Source: Pseudonocardia abyssalis
GTDB lineage: Bacteria > Actinomycetota > Actinomycetes > Mycobacteriales > Pseudonocardiaceae
NCBI RefSeq assembly: GCF_019263705.2
Contig: NZ_JADQDK010000001.1
Coordinates: 3,534,001 to 3,598,000 of the forward strand
Reading direction: 5' to 3'
DNA: 64,000 bases
Part shown: positions 16,753-24,662 of the stretch, piece after piece
Layout: every line of letters begins with the position of its first letter
Numbering within the stretch: position 1 is the first letter of the stretch
Translations under genes and position numbers: made by a program
Notes under the pieces: model-generated
Databases searched by the model: none
Told to the model about the DNA's origin: nothing
Seen by the model: only the letters and a program-made list of their open reading frames with translations

Positions 16753-18054
16753 ATGGGGACAGCGGAACCGGGTGGGTACGTGACCACCTCACCACCGACC
16801 GGCCTCGGGGCGCGGTTGCGCCAGGTCGGGCCGGGCCTGCTCGCCGCGGCGGCGGGCGTCGGTGCCGGGGACCTGGTGGCCACGATGGTCGCCGGCTCGC
16901 GCTACGGCACCGCTCTCCTGTGGGCCGCGGTGCTCGGCACCGCGCTCAAGCTCGCGCTCGCCGAGGGCGTCGGCCGCTGGCACCTCGCCTCGGGCGCCAC
17001 CCTGCTCGACGGCTGGCGCCGCCTGGGCCGTTGGGCCACCACGTTCTTCGCCGTCTACATCGTCATCTGGGGCTTCGTCTACGGCGCCACCGCGATGTCG
17101 GCGGTCGGGCTCCCGCTCAACGCCCTGTTCGGCGGCCTGCCGGTGCGCTACTGGGCGATGATCGCGGGTGTCGTCGGGCTCGGGCTGGTGTGGGCGCAGC
17201 GCTACGCGGTCTTCGAGAAGTTCATCACCGTCCTGGTGCTGATCAAGTTCGTGTCCGTCGTGTCGGTGGCGGCCCTGATCGGCCCCGACCTCGGCGCGCT
17301 GGCCACGGGACTCGTCCCGACGCTGCCCGACGGCTCGGTCGTCTACGTGCTCGGGCTGATCGGCGGCGTCGGTGGCACGATCACGATGGCCGCCTACGGC
17401 TACTGGATGATCGCGAAGGGCTGGCGCGGCACCGGGTGGCTGTCGGTGATGCGGCTGGACAACGCCGTCGGCTACGTCATGACCGGCATCTTCGTCGTCG
17501 CGATGCTGATCATCGGTGCGGAGATCCTGCTCGGCCAGGACCTCGCCTCCGGCGACACCGGCCTGCTGACGCTGGGCTCCGAGCTCGGCTCGCGCTACGG
17601 CGACTGGGCGCGCGTGCTGTTCCTCGTCGGATTCCTCGCCGTCACCACCACCTCGCTGCTCGGCGTCTGGAACGGCGTGAGCCTGCTGTTCGCCGACACC
17701 GTCCGCACGCTGCGCCTGCCGCACGGGCGCGACGCCGACGTCGCCGCCCCCGACGACGCCTACGAGGCCGGCACGGCCGAGACGAGCCTGCCGTTCCGCG
17801 GCTACCTGCTCTGGCTGACGATCCCGCCGATGGGCCTGCTGTTCTTCGACCAGCCCTTCGCCCTGACCCTGGTCTACGGCGTGCTCGGAGCGGCGTTCAT
17901 GCCGTTCCTCGGCGGTACGCTGCTGATCCTGCTCAACTCGAGGCGGTTCGTCACCGAGGGGCGCAGCGGCTGGCTCTCCAACCTCCTGGTCGGCGCAGCC
18001 GCCGCGCTCTTCGTGGTCCTGCTGGTGGTCGACCTGGTCACCCGGTTCGGCTGA
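16753..18054 (+). CDS. Nramp-like transporter with altered metal-site motifs
   Basis: A 433-residue membrane protein with about eleven helices and Nramp features, starting VGPGLLAAAAGVGAGDLVAT and SRYGTALLW. In true Nramp/MntH proteins TM1 carries DPGN and TM6 carries MPH; here TM1 has GAGD (residues 37-40) and the TM6 region reads GGVGGTITMAAYGYWMIA, without the methionine-histidine pair. The metal-ligand set is therefore changed, so Mn2+/Fe2+ uptake cannot be assumed. ATG at 16753 follows a G-rich ribosome site; GTG at 16780 is an alternative. The 3' end overlaps the convergent PepSY gene by 17 bases. Confidence 0.85.
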   Translation: MGTAEPGGYVTTSPPTGLGARLRQVGPGLLAAAAGVGAGDLVATMVAGSRYGTALLWAAVLGTALKLALAEGVGRWHLASGATLLDGWRRLGRWATTFFAVYIVIWGFVYGATAMSAVGLPLNALFGGLPVRYWAMIAGVVGLGLVWAQRYAVFEKFITVLVLIKFVSVVSVAALIGPDLGALATGLVPTLPDGSVVYVLGLIGGVGGTITMAAYGYWMIAKGWRGTGWLSVMRLDNAVGYVMTGIFVVAMLIIGAEILLGQDLASGDTGLLTLGSELGSRYGDWARVLFLVGFLAVTTTSLLGVWNGVSLLFADTVRTLRLPHGRDADVAAPDDAYEAGTAETSLPFRGYLLWLTIPPMGLLFFDQPFALTLVYGVLGAAFMPFLGGTLLILLNSRRFVTEGRSGWLSNLLVGAAAALFVVLLVVDLVTRFG

Positions 18055-19411
18055 CCGACCCGCGGGCGGCCCGCCGCCCAAGCAGGGCGTCGACCAGCAG
18101 GAACGCCACCAGGCTGACGCCGAACACCGGCATCAGCCAGCCCGCCGCGACCGTCACCAGCACCACGGCGAACCCGACCGGCTGGCTGAGCCCGCGGAAC
18201 ACGCCCCGCGGCGCGAGCGCGCGGGCCGGCCGGCGCAGCCACGCCATGCGGTACCCCCAGAACAGGACGCACAGCAGGCCCACCGCGAGCGCGGCCAGCG
18301 CGAGCTGGTTGGGCAGGCCCCAGAGCAGGCCCATGTGGGCGAGGATCCCGATCGAGGTGAGCTTCGCGAGGAACGGGAAGCCGGCCGCCCAGTCCAGCCG
18401 CTCGGTGACCTCCCCGGTGTAGGGGTCGAGGGCCACCGAGTCGCGCTGCACCGGCCAGGTGTCGGCGTCCTCCGACACCGTGACGACCCCGCCCGGCTCG
18501 GCCGGCACGGTGACGGCGAGCCGGTCGACCAGCCCCGCCTCGCGGGCCCGGGCGACCGCGTCGTCGTAGGAGATCACCGGGACGCCGTCGCGGACCGCCA
18601 CCGGCTCCGCCTCCAGGGCGGGCGAGCGCCCCTGCAACGACGTGACGACGGCCTGGAACCGCTCCCCCGCGAACGTCGACCAGGTCAGCCCGGTCACGGA
18701 CAGGAACGCGAGCCCGACCGTCATCCAGACGGCGGTGGTGGCGTGCCAGCCGCGGATCCGCGCCCGCCCGGGCCGCGCCCCGACCGGCGGCACGACCAGC
18801 TCGCGGCGCCGCGCCCGGTGGCGGCCGACCCACAGCGCCAGCCCGCCCAGCACGAGCACGGGCAGCCAGCTCGCCGCCGTCTCGGAGTACAGCCGGCCCG
18901 GCTCGCCGAGCAGCAGGTGCCGGTGCAGGTTGTCGAGGGTGGCCTGCAGCGGCGGGTAGCCGAACCAGGTGTCGAGCGCGCCGCGGACCTCCCCGGTCCA
19001 CGGGTCGACGTACACCGTGCGCTGGACGTCGTCGGCGAGGCCGGGCACGTCGAACACGACGGCGGTGGTGCGCTCCGGGTCGACCGGCACGGTCAGGGAC
19101 GCGAGCGTGCCGGCGGGCTCGGCGGCGACGGCCGCGGCGACCTGGTCGTCGAGCGGCACCGTCGCCGTGCGGGGCCCGTCGGCGACGAGCAGCTGCCCGC
19201 CGTGGACGAGGTCGGACAGCTGCGGCGAGAACACGTACGCGAGCCCGGTCAGGCTCACGACCAGCAGGAACGGGGCCACGAAGACGCCCGCGAGGAAGTG
19301 CAGGCGCAGCACGAGCGGACGCAGCTGCGCCCAGACGGAGCGCGACGGACGGGGGTCGGACGGGGCGTCCGGGGGCGCGGTGGGCGTGGTCGGGTCGACG
19401 GTGGCGGTCAT
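18038..19411 (-). CDS. PepSY-associated membrane protein
   Basis: The 457-residue product has the four-helix PepSY-TM architecture: an N-terminal helix (LVLRLHFLAGVFVAPFLLVV), a first extracytoplasmic PepSY-like region with YVDPWTGEVRG, a helix pair around residues 180-260, a second PepSY region (VALDPYTGEVTERLDWA) and C-terminal helices. Such proteins are linked to metal, often iron or copper, reduction or uptake in membranes, and usually lie near oxidases or metal genes. GGAG lies seven bases before the ATG. It sits at the end of the minus-strand membrane/multicopper oxidase cluster. Confidence 0.88.
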   Translation of the reverse strand: MTATVDPTTPTAPPDAPSDPRPSRSVWAQLRPLVLRLHFLAGVFVAPFLLVVSLTGLAYVFSPQLSDLVHGGQLLVADGPRTATVPLDDQVAAAVAAEPAGTLASLTVPVDPERTTAVVFDVPGLADDVQRTVYVDPWTGEVRGALDTWFGYPPLQATLDNLHRHLLLGEPGRLYSETAASWLPVLVLGGLALWVGRHRARRRELVVPPVGARPGRARIRGWHATTAVWMTVGLAFLSVTGLTWSTFAGERFQAVVTSLQGRSPALEAEPVAVRDGVPVISYDDAVARAREAGLVDRLAVTVPAEPGGVVTVSEDADTWPVQRDSVALDPYTGEVTERLDWAAGFPFLAKLTSIGILAHMGLLWGLPNQLALAALAVGLLCVLFWGYRMAWLRRPARALAPRGVFRGLSQPVGFAVVLVTVAAGWLMPVFGVSLVAFLLVDALLGRRAARGSVSRTG

Positions 19412-19540
19412 GGGAGAACTCCAGGCAGGTGGGGACCGCGCCTGCGGAGCGGTGCTCACGGCAGGGCGGAGGGGAACGGGACACGGGTCCCGGGACGGGG
19501 ATGTGCCCGGGAGCACGCGGCTCCCGGGAGGAGGTGTCGG

Positions 19541-20047
19541 TCAGGCCGCGAGCGGCGGACCGCGGAGCGCGACGGCGTGGCGCAGCAGCACGACCGGCCG
19601 GACGGGCACCTCGGAGGCGGCCCGCAGCGGCGCGGGGGCGATCGGCACGCGCAGCCCGGCGACGGCGAGCAGGACCACCCGCACCACGGCGCGGACCGCG
19701 GCCCAGGCTCGGCGCTCGCCCCAGCGCAGCCACAGCGCGCAGAGCGCGGCGGCGGCGAGGTGGGCGTGCAGCATCAGGTCCGTCGGCAGCAGCCCGCCGA
19801 CGTGGGACGGGTCGGGGCCGGTCAGCGCGGTGTGCGCGACCTGCTGCCCCGCGAGCTGGGCGACGGCGAGCACGGCCCAGCCGCGCTCGCGGCCGGCCAG
19901 CCACCAGGCGGGACCGGCCAACGCGGCGAACACCCACCCGGCCCCCGCGAGGTCGACGGAGCCCCCGGCGCCGCCGTGCGCGAGGACCGCGACGAGGACG
20001 GCGAGGGCCGCGGCGGCGCCGGAGCGCAGCACCCGGCCGCGGGCCAC
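19541..20047 (-). CDS. Unknown multi-helix membrane protein
   Basis: About 168 residues, extremely rich in alanine, leucine and tryptophan, with four or so predicted membrane helices (AAAALAVLVAVLAHGGAGG, then WVFAALAGPAWWLAGRERGW and LHAHLAAAALCALWLRWGE). The GTG start follows the stop of the DUF5134 gene by two bases, indicating an operon. Histidines at QQVAHTALTG and LMLHAHLAA could be functional. No domain recognised. The neighbours, a multicopper oxidase and a PepSY protein, make a metal or redox role in the membrane possible. Confidence 0.7.
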   Translation of the reverse strand: MARGRVLRSGAAAALAVLVAVLAHGGAGGSVDLAGAGWVFAALAGPAWWLAGRERGWAVLAVAQLAGQQVAHTALTGPDPSHVGGLLPTDLMLHAHLAAAALCALWLRWGERRAWAAVRAVVRVVLLAVAGLRVPIAPAPLRAASEVPVRPVVLLRHAVALRGPPLAA

Positions 20048-20049
20048 CG

Positions 20050-20649
20050 TCAGACCATCCCCAGCAGCATGACGGCCATCGCGGCGGCCATGACGACGTG
20101 GGCGAGCGCGACGGCGCGGACGTCGCGCAGCACGTCGGTGCGCACGGCGACGGACCCCCCGGCGGGCTCGCGGTCGCGGTCGGCGGCCCGGAGCCGGTCC
20201 GCGCAGCGCAGGACGTGCCACGCGAAGTACCCCGCGAGCACCAGCGCGAGGATCGAGGACAGGCCGAACCCGCCGTCCGGGCCGCCCCCGTGGCCGACGT
20301 GCCCGGCGTGCGCGGCCCCGGTGCCTGCGACGCCCCCGCCGTGCGCACCGAGCAGCATGAACAGCATCGCGCCGCTGCCGATGACGTGGTGCACGGCGTC
20401 GTCGCGGCGGCGCCCGGCCGGGCTGCGCAGCGCGTCGGCGGCGAACCAGGCCCCGCAGAGCGTGAACACCCCGGCCCAGACGGGCGCCGGGACCGGGTCG
20501 CCGACCGGCGAGAACATCGCGGCCATCCCGACGCCCATCGCGGCGTGCGAGGCCTCGGAGGCGGGATCGAGCCGCAGGCGCAGGACGTGGAAGGCCCCGA
20601 CCGCGAGACAGGCGACGGCGAGAACCCCCGCCAGCGTCGTCATCAGCAC
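20050..20649 (-). CDS. DUF5134-family membrane protein with histidine-rich loop
   Basis: A protein of about 199 residues with five predicted helices and the features of DUF5134: SHAAMGVGMAAMFSPVGDPV near the N-terminus and VHHVIGSGAMLFMLLGAH in the middle. A loop between helices reads GAAHAGHVGHGGGPDGG, a histidine/glycine-rich motif that could bind copper or other metals. GTG at 20649 is five bases after GAGGGG; ATG at 20643 is also in frame. DUF5134 proteins commonly accompany copper-handling genes in actinomycetes, which fits the multicopper oxidase upstream, but no function is established. Confidence 0.8.
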   Translation of the reverse strand: MLMTTLAGVLAVACLAVGAFHVLRLRLDPASEASHAAMGVGMAAMFSPVGDPVPAPVWAGVFTLCGAWFAADALRSPAGRRRDDAVHHVIGSGAMLFMLLGAHGGGVAGTGAAHAGHVGHGGGPDGGFGLSSILALVLAGYFAWHVLRCADRLRAADRDREPAGGSVAVRTDVLRDVRAVALAHVVMAAAMAVMLLGMV

Positions 20650-20705
20650 GTCGACCCCTCCCGTCGTCACCCCGTCGAACGATAGGCGACACCGGTCCCG
20701 CGGAT

Positions 20706-20737
20706 CCACACCGTGGAGCAACAGCTACACAGTGTGG
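20706..20737. terminator. Possible hairpin at the 3' end of the multicopper oxidase gene
   Basis: CCACACCGTG at 20706-20715 pairs with CACAGTGTGG at 20728-20737, one mismatch in ten, around a 12-base loop that includes the oxidase stop codon region. No T-run follows on either strand, so it may slow rather than end transcription, leaving the downstream DUF5134 gene partly coupled. Confidence 0.35.
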
Positions 20738-22245
20738 ACGGTCGCCATCATCGCCATGTCCTCGTGCTCGAGGTTGTGGCAGTGCAGGACGTAGCGGCCG
20801 CGGTAGTCGGAGAAGCGCACGGCCACGTCGACGACCTCGCCCGGCCGGACGTCGACGGTGTCCTTCCAGCCGCCGTCGAACGGGCCCGGTCCGGACCCGC
20901 CACGGCGCACGACCTGGAACGGATCGAGGTGGACGTGCACCGGATGGTGGACGTCGGTGACGAACCGCCACACCTCCGTCGCACCGAGCGGGCTCTCGTA
21001 CCGGGCGACGTCCGGGTCGAACGCGGCCCCGTTGATCGTCCAACCGCGGTGGTCGCCGACCGCTCCGCGGGCGAAGGTGAATGTCCGGACCGGGGCGTCC
21101 GCCGGAACCGTCAGCGGCTCGACCTCGGAGAGCACGTCGGGCACCGTCGAGTCGTCACGGGCGGCGCGGACCACCCGGAACCGCAGGACCTCGCGGGTGC
21201 GGCCCTCGCCCAGCGCGTTCGTCATCGTGACGTCGGTGCCGACCGGCACCGCCCCGAAGTCGACCACGACGTCGAACCGCTCGCCGGGGGCCAGCTCGAT
21301 CGCGTCCTGCTCGACGGGGGCGGCCAGCAGCCCGCCGTCGGAGCCGATCTGCACGATCCGCACGCCGCCGTCGAGCTGCAGGCGGTAGCGGCGGGCGTTG
21401 GAGGCGTTGAGGATCCGCAGCCGGTGGCGCGCGGCGTCGACCTCGTGCACCGGCCACGGCGCCCCGTTGACCAGCACGACGTCGCCGAGCACTCCCGCCG
21501 TCCACGCGTCCTCGACCCCGGGCAGCCCCCGCATCCCGCGGTCGAGCCCCGGGTAGGCGAAGGACCCGTCGGCGGCGAAGGACCGGTCGCAGATCATCAG
21601 CGGCAGCTCGCGGTCGCCGCGCGGGAGCGGCAGGGAGTCCTCGACGTCGTCGCGCACGAGGTGGAAGCCGGCCAGGCCGCGGTAGACCGCCGGAGCGGTG
21701 AAGTCCATGCGGTGGTCGTGGTACCAGAGCGTCGCCGCGCGCTGGGCCATCGGGTAGCGGTGGTCGCGCTCCCCCGCCACGACGTCGCCGAGCATCCCGT
21801 GGTGCCCGGTCCAGTCCGACGTGTCGCCGACGGGGAGCACGAGGTCCAGCGGCCAGCCGTCGTGCTCGGGCGGGGTGTGCCCGCCGTGCAGGTGCACCAC
21901 GGTCGGCACGGGCAGCTCGTTGCGGTGGCGCACCACGGCCTCGCGACCGGAGCGGGTCTCGATCGTCGGGCCGGGGAACATCCCGTCGTAGCCGAGCACC
22001 GGGGTGCGGTAGCCCGGGACGATCTCCTGCTCGGCGACCCGTGCGGTGATCAGGTACCGGTCCGGCGCGACCGGGCGGGCCACGGGCGGGACCGGCAGCG
22101 GCACCCGGTAGGGCTCGGGCAGCGGCACCGCGCTGACGAGCTGGCGGCCGGTCGAGCCGGTGGCCGGACCGCACCCCGCGAGCGCGACGCCCGCGGCGGC
22201 GCCGCCGAGCAGGGCGAGGAAGCCGCGACGGTTCAGCGGGCTCAT
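20725..22245 (-). CDS. Tat/lipoprotein multicopper oxidase
   Basis: The 506-residue precursor begins MSPLNRRGFLALLGG with a twin-arginine motif and a hydrophobic run ending in a lipobox-like LAGC, so it is probably exported folded through Tat and lipid-anchored. All four copper-ligand clusters are present: HLHGGH, WYHDH, HPVHVHLDPF and the C-terminal HCHNLEHEDMAMM, giving T1, T2 and T3 sites; the T1 axial ligand is methionine. It would oxidise Cu(I), Fe(II), Mn or phenols with O2 outside the membrane. The start codon overlaps the stop of the upstream four-helix protein gene (ATGA). Confidence 0.94.
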   Translation of the reverse strand: MSPLNRRGFLALLGGAAAGVALAGCGPATGSTGRQLVSAVPLPEPYRVPLPVPPVARPVAPDRYLITARVAEQEIVPGYRTPVLGYDGMFPGPTIETRSGREAVVRHRNELPVPTVVHLHGGHTPPEHDGWPLDLVLPVGDTSDWTGHHGMLGDVVAGERDHRYPMAQRAATLWYHDHRMDFTAPAVYRGLAGFHLVRDDVEDSLPLPRGDRELPLMICDRSFAADGSFAYPGLDRGMRGLPGVEDAWTAGVLGDVVLVNGAPWPVHEVDAARHRLRILNASNARRYRLQLDGGVRIVQIGSDGGLLAAPVEQDAIELAPGERFDVVVDFGAVPVGTDVTMTNALGEGRTREVLRFRVVRAARDDSTVPDVLSEVEPLTVPADAPVRTFTFARGAVGDHRGWTINGAAFDPDVARYESPLGATEVWRFVTDVHHPVHVHLDPFQVVRRGGSGPGPFDGGWKDTVDVRPGEVVDVAVRFSDYRGRYVLHCHNLEHEDMAMMATVHTV

Positions 22246-22616
22246 CGGGCGCGCCCCGCCGACGGGGTCCACACCCAGATCGCGAGCAGCACCGAGGCCA
22301 CGACGATCGTCACGCCGAGCGGGACGTGCAGGGCGAGGTTCCGGGTGTACCCGGCGCCGACCTGGACGCCGACGGCGAGGAACAGCACGACCCCCACCGG
22401 CGCCACCCACAGCCGCCCGCGGCCGGCGAGGACGTAGAGCAGCGTCGCCACGGTCAGCACCAGCCCGGCGGCGGCGAGCGAGCTCCCGACCGCGCCGTGC
22501 ACCGTGATCGCGTCGACGTCGCCGGTGAGGAACCGCCCGGCGAGGACGGGTTGGGCCAGCACCGCGACGAGGTGCCCGGTGACCAGCAGGCGCAGCGGCC
22601 ACAGCGTCAGCCGCAT
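22242..22616 (-). CDS. Four-helix membrane protein, first gene of oxidase operon
   Basis: About 124 residues with four predicted membrane helices (RLLVTGHLVAVLAQPVLAGR, VGSSLAAAGLVLTVATLLYV, VAPVGVVLFLAVGVQVGAGY and LGVTIVVASVLLAIWVW). Histidines in the first two helices (TGHLVAV, TVHGAVG) and HVPLG before the last are spaced so that haem binding as in small cytochrome b-like proteins could be considered, but no standard motif is met. GGAG is seven bases before the ATG. It precedes and overlaps the multicopper oxidase gene, so it may help its assembly or electron transfer. Confidence 0.8.
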   Translation of the reverse strand: MRLTLWPLRLLVTGHLVAVLAQPVLAGRFLTGDVDAITVHGAVGSSLAAAGLVLTVATLLYVLAGRGRLWVAPVGVVLFLAVGVQVGAGYTRNLALHVPLGVTIVVASVLLAIWVWTPSAGRAR

Positions 22617-22644
22617 CGATGTCTCCACACCCGGGACGCTATAA

Positions 22645-22713
22645 GTAGCCAGGCTACATATGCATCAGGGTTTTCCCTGATGGCGACCCCGGCCGGCACC
22701 GTAGGATCCCTAC
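22645..22713. promoter_or_regulatory. PadR operator region: twin 13-bp palindromes and a hairpin
   Basis: Between the divergent oxidase operon and padR gene are GTAGC-CAG-GCTAC (22645-22657) and GTAGG-ATC-CCTAC (22701-22713), both 5-3-5 inverted repeats that share the outer GTAG/CTAC. Between them lies TCAGGG-TTTT-CCCTGA (22665-22680), a perfect six-base stem. The two related palindromes are good candidates for the PadR regulator binding site, one near each promoter. Confidence 0.65.
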
Positions 22714-22715
22714 CT

Positions 22716-23051
22716 GTGAGACCTGACGCCGTGCGCGGCCACCTCGACGGGCTGATCCTCGCCGTGCTGGAGGCGGGCCCCCGCCACGGCTACGCGGTGA
22801 TCGAGGGGCTGCAGGCCCGCAGCGGCGGGGCCCTGGACCTCCCGACCGGCACCGTCTACCCGGCGCTGCGCCGGCTGGAGCGCGCCGGGTGGCTGTCCGG
22901 GACCTGGAGCACGGTCGGCGGGCGCGAGCGGCGCACGTACACCCTCACCCGGGCCGGGCGGCACGCGCTGTCGGTCCAGCGCGCCGAGTGGGGCGAGTTC
23001 AGCCGGGTCGTCGGGGGGATCCTGCGCGGGCCCGAGGAGCAGGCGACATGA
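22716..23051 (+). CDS. PadR-family transcriptional regulator
   Basis: This 111-residue regulator has the PadR winged helix: GHLDGLILAVLEAGPRHGYA, then VIEGLQARSGGALDLPTGTV and YPALRRLERAGWLSGTW, which is the classic recognition helix and wing. The C-terminal helix is short (class 2-like PadR). GTG at 22716 matches the usual start of the family (VRPDAVRGHLDG). It is divergent from the multicopper oxidase operon over two related palindromes and translationally coupled (ATGA) to a membrane protein with a permease-prefix-like region. PadR members respond to small molecules or phenolics; the effector is unknown. Confidence 0.92.
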   Translation: MRPDAVRGHLDGLILAVLEAGPRHGYAVIEGLQARSGGALDLPTGTVYPALRRLERAGWLSGTWSTVGGRERRTYTLTRAGRHALSVQRAEWGEFSRVVGGILRGPEEQAT

Positions 23052-23689
23052 CCGACCCCGACCCCGTCGACCTGCACGTCGCCGCGCTCGCCCGACGGCT
23101 GCGCGGCCCGGCCCGGCTGCGCCGCAGCATGCTGGCCGAGACCCGCGCGGGCCTGCGCGACGCGGCCGCCGCCCACCGGGACGCGGCCGCCGCGGTGGCC
23201 GAGTTCGGGTCCGTCGCCGAGATCGCCCCGGCCTACCAGGCCGAGCTGACCGCGGCGCAGGGCCGGCGCACCGCGCTCCTGCTCGTGGCGCTGTTCCCCG
23301 CACTGGTCCTGGGCTGGGACCTGCTGTGGTCCTCCGGCGTCGCCTGGACCGGCCCCGCACCGGCCGCCGTCCGGCTGCTGGCCGGGGTGCAGGACGTCGC
23401 GAGCTGGGGCATCACCGCGCTGGCCGTGGTCCTGCTGGTCCTGACGCTGCGCAGCCGGGCCGACGAACGGCGCCTCGCCCTGGCCGCCGGCGGGCTCGGG
23501 GCCCTCGGCGCGGTGCTGTGCGGGGGCACGGCGGTGGCGATGAACCTCGCGAACCTCCGCCAGAGCACCGCCATGGTCGCCGGCAGCCCGCTCGCCCTGC
23601 TCGCGATCGTCCTCAGCGCGCTGGCCCTCGTGCTCGTGCTGACCTCGACGGCCCGGGCCCTGCGCCTGGCGGTCCGGCCCGATCACTGA
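23048..23689 (+). CDS. Membrane protein with permease-prefix-like N-terminus
   Basis: The 213-residue product begins with a soluble helical segment (LHVAALARRLRGPARLRRSM, then LAETRAGLRDAAAAHRDAA) that resembles the prefix/HAAS region found beside PadR regulators, followed by four or five membrane helices (LLLVALFPALVLGWDLLWS, WGITALAVVLLVLTLR, ALAAGGLGALGAVLCGG, LALLAIVLSALALVLVL). ATG overlaps the padR stop by four bases. PadR/HAAS pairs in Gram-positive bacteria often sense membrane-active compounds and control transport. No catalytic motif seen. Confidence 0.8.
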   Translation: MTDPDPVDLHVAALARRLRGPARLRRSMLAETRAGLRDAAAAHRDAAAAVAEFGSVAEIAPAYQAELTAAQGRRTALLLVALFPALVLGWDLLWSSGVAWTGPAPAAVRLLAGVQDVASWGITALAVVLLVLTLRSRADERRLALAAGGLGALGAVLCGGTAVAMNLANLRQSTAMVAGSPLALLAIVLSALALVLVLTSTARALRLAVRPDH

Positions 23690-23716
23690 CCGGTCCTGTC
23701 AGGGAGACCCGGCACC

Positions 23717-24652
23717 GTGGCCGCCATGGGACTCCCGGACGCGACGGTGGCACTGGTGGCGGGCGCGACGCGCGGGGCGGGGCGCGGGATCGCCGTGGAG
23801 CTCGGGGCGGCCGGGGCCACCGTCTACTGCACCGGCCGCAGCACCCGCGGCCGTCCGTCCGGGTACGGCAGGCCGGGGGCACCCCGCCCGGAGACGGTCG
23901 AGGAGACCGCCGACCTCGTCACGGCCGCGGGGGGAATCGGGATCGCGGTGCCCACCGACCACCTCGACCCCGCTGCCGTCGCTCGCCTGGTCGCCCGGAT
24001 CGACACCGACCGGGGGCGGCTCGACATCGTCGTCAACGACGTCTTCGGCGGCGACTTCCTGACGGCGTGGGACACCCCGGTGTGGGAGCACGACCTCGCC
24101 GACGGCCTGGCGCTGCTGCGGCTGGCGGTCGACACGCACCTCGTCACCGCCCACCACGCGTTCCCGCTGCTGGTCCGGCGGCCCGGCGGGCTGGTCGTCG
24201 AGGTCACCGACGGCACCGCCGCCTACAACGAGCGGCACTACCGGCTGAACGCGTTCTACGACCTCGCGAAGACCGCCCCGATCCGGCTGGCCCGGAGCTG
24301 GGCGCACGAACTGGGCCCGCACGGCGCCACCGCGGTGGCCGTGACGCCGGGCTGGCTGCGCTCGGAGGTGATGCTCGACGAGTACGGGGTGACGGAGGAG
24401 GGCTGGCGCGACGCCTGCGTCCGCGAGCCGCACTTCGCGATCTCGGAGTCCCCACGGCTGGTCGGGCGCGGGATCGCCGCACTGGCCGCCGACCCGGACC
24501 GGGCCCGGTGGCAGGGCGCGAGCACGTCGTCGGGCGAGCTGGCCCGCGAGTACGGCCTCACCGACGTCGACGGCTCCCGCCCGGACGCCTGGCGCTACGT
24601 CGTCGAGGTGCAGGACGCGGGGCTGCCCGCCGACACCACCGGCTACCGCTGA
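23717..24652 (+). CDS. SDR-family oxidoreductase
   Basis: A 311-residue short-chain dehydrogenase. The N-terminal nucleotide-binding motif is GATRGAGRG in place of the common TGxxxGxG, and the NDVFGG sequence stands where NNAG is usual. The catalytic YxxxK is present in FYDLAK (about residue 176), and the C-terminal region is longer than in classical members. NAD(P)H-dependent reduction of an unknown carbonyl is expected. GTG start with AGGGAGA nine bases before it; an ATG three codons later is possible. It is convergent with the MOSC gene. Confidence 0.87.
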   Translation: MAAMGLPDATVALVAGATRGAGRGIAVELGAAGATVYCTGRSTRGRPSGYGRPGAPRPETVEETADLVTAAGGIGIAVPTDHLDPAAVARLVARIDTDRGRLDIVVNDVFGGDFLTAWDTPVWEHDLADGLALLRLAVDTHLVTAHHAFPLLVRRPGGLVVEVTDGTAAYNERHYRLNAFYDLAKTAPIRLARSWAHELGPHGATAVAVTPGWLRSEVMLDEYGVTEEGWRDACVREPHFAISESPRLVGRGIAALAADPDRARWQGASTSSGELAREYGLTDVDGSRPDAWRYVVEVQDAGLPADTTGYR

Positions 24653-24662
24653 CCGTCGCGCG

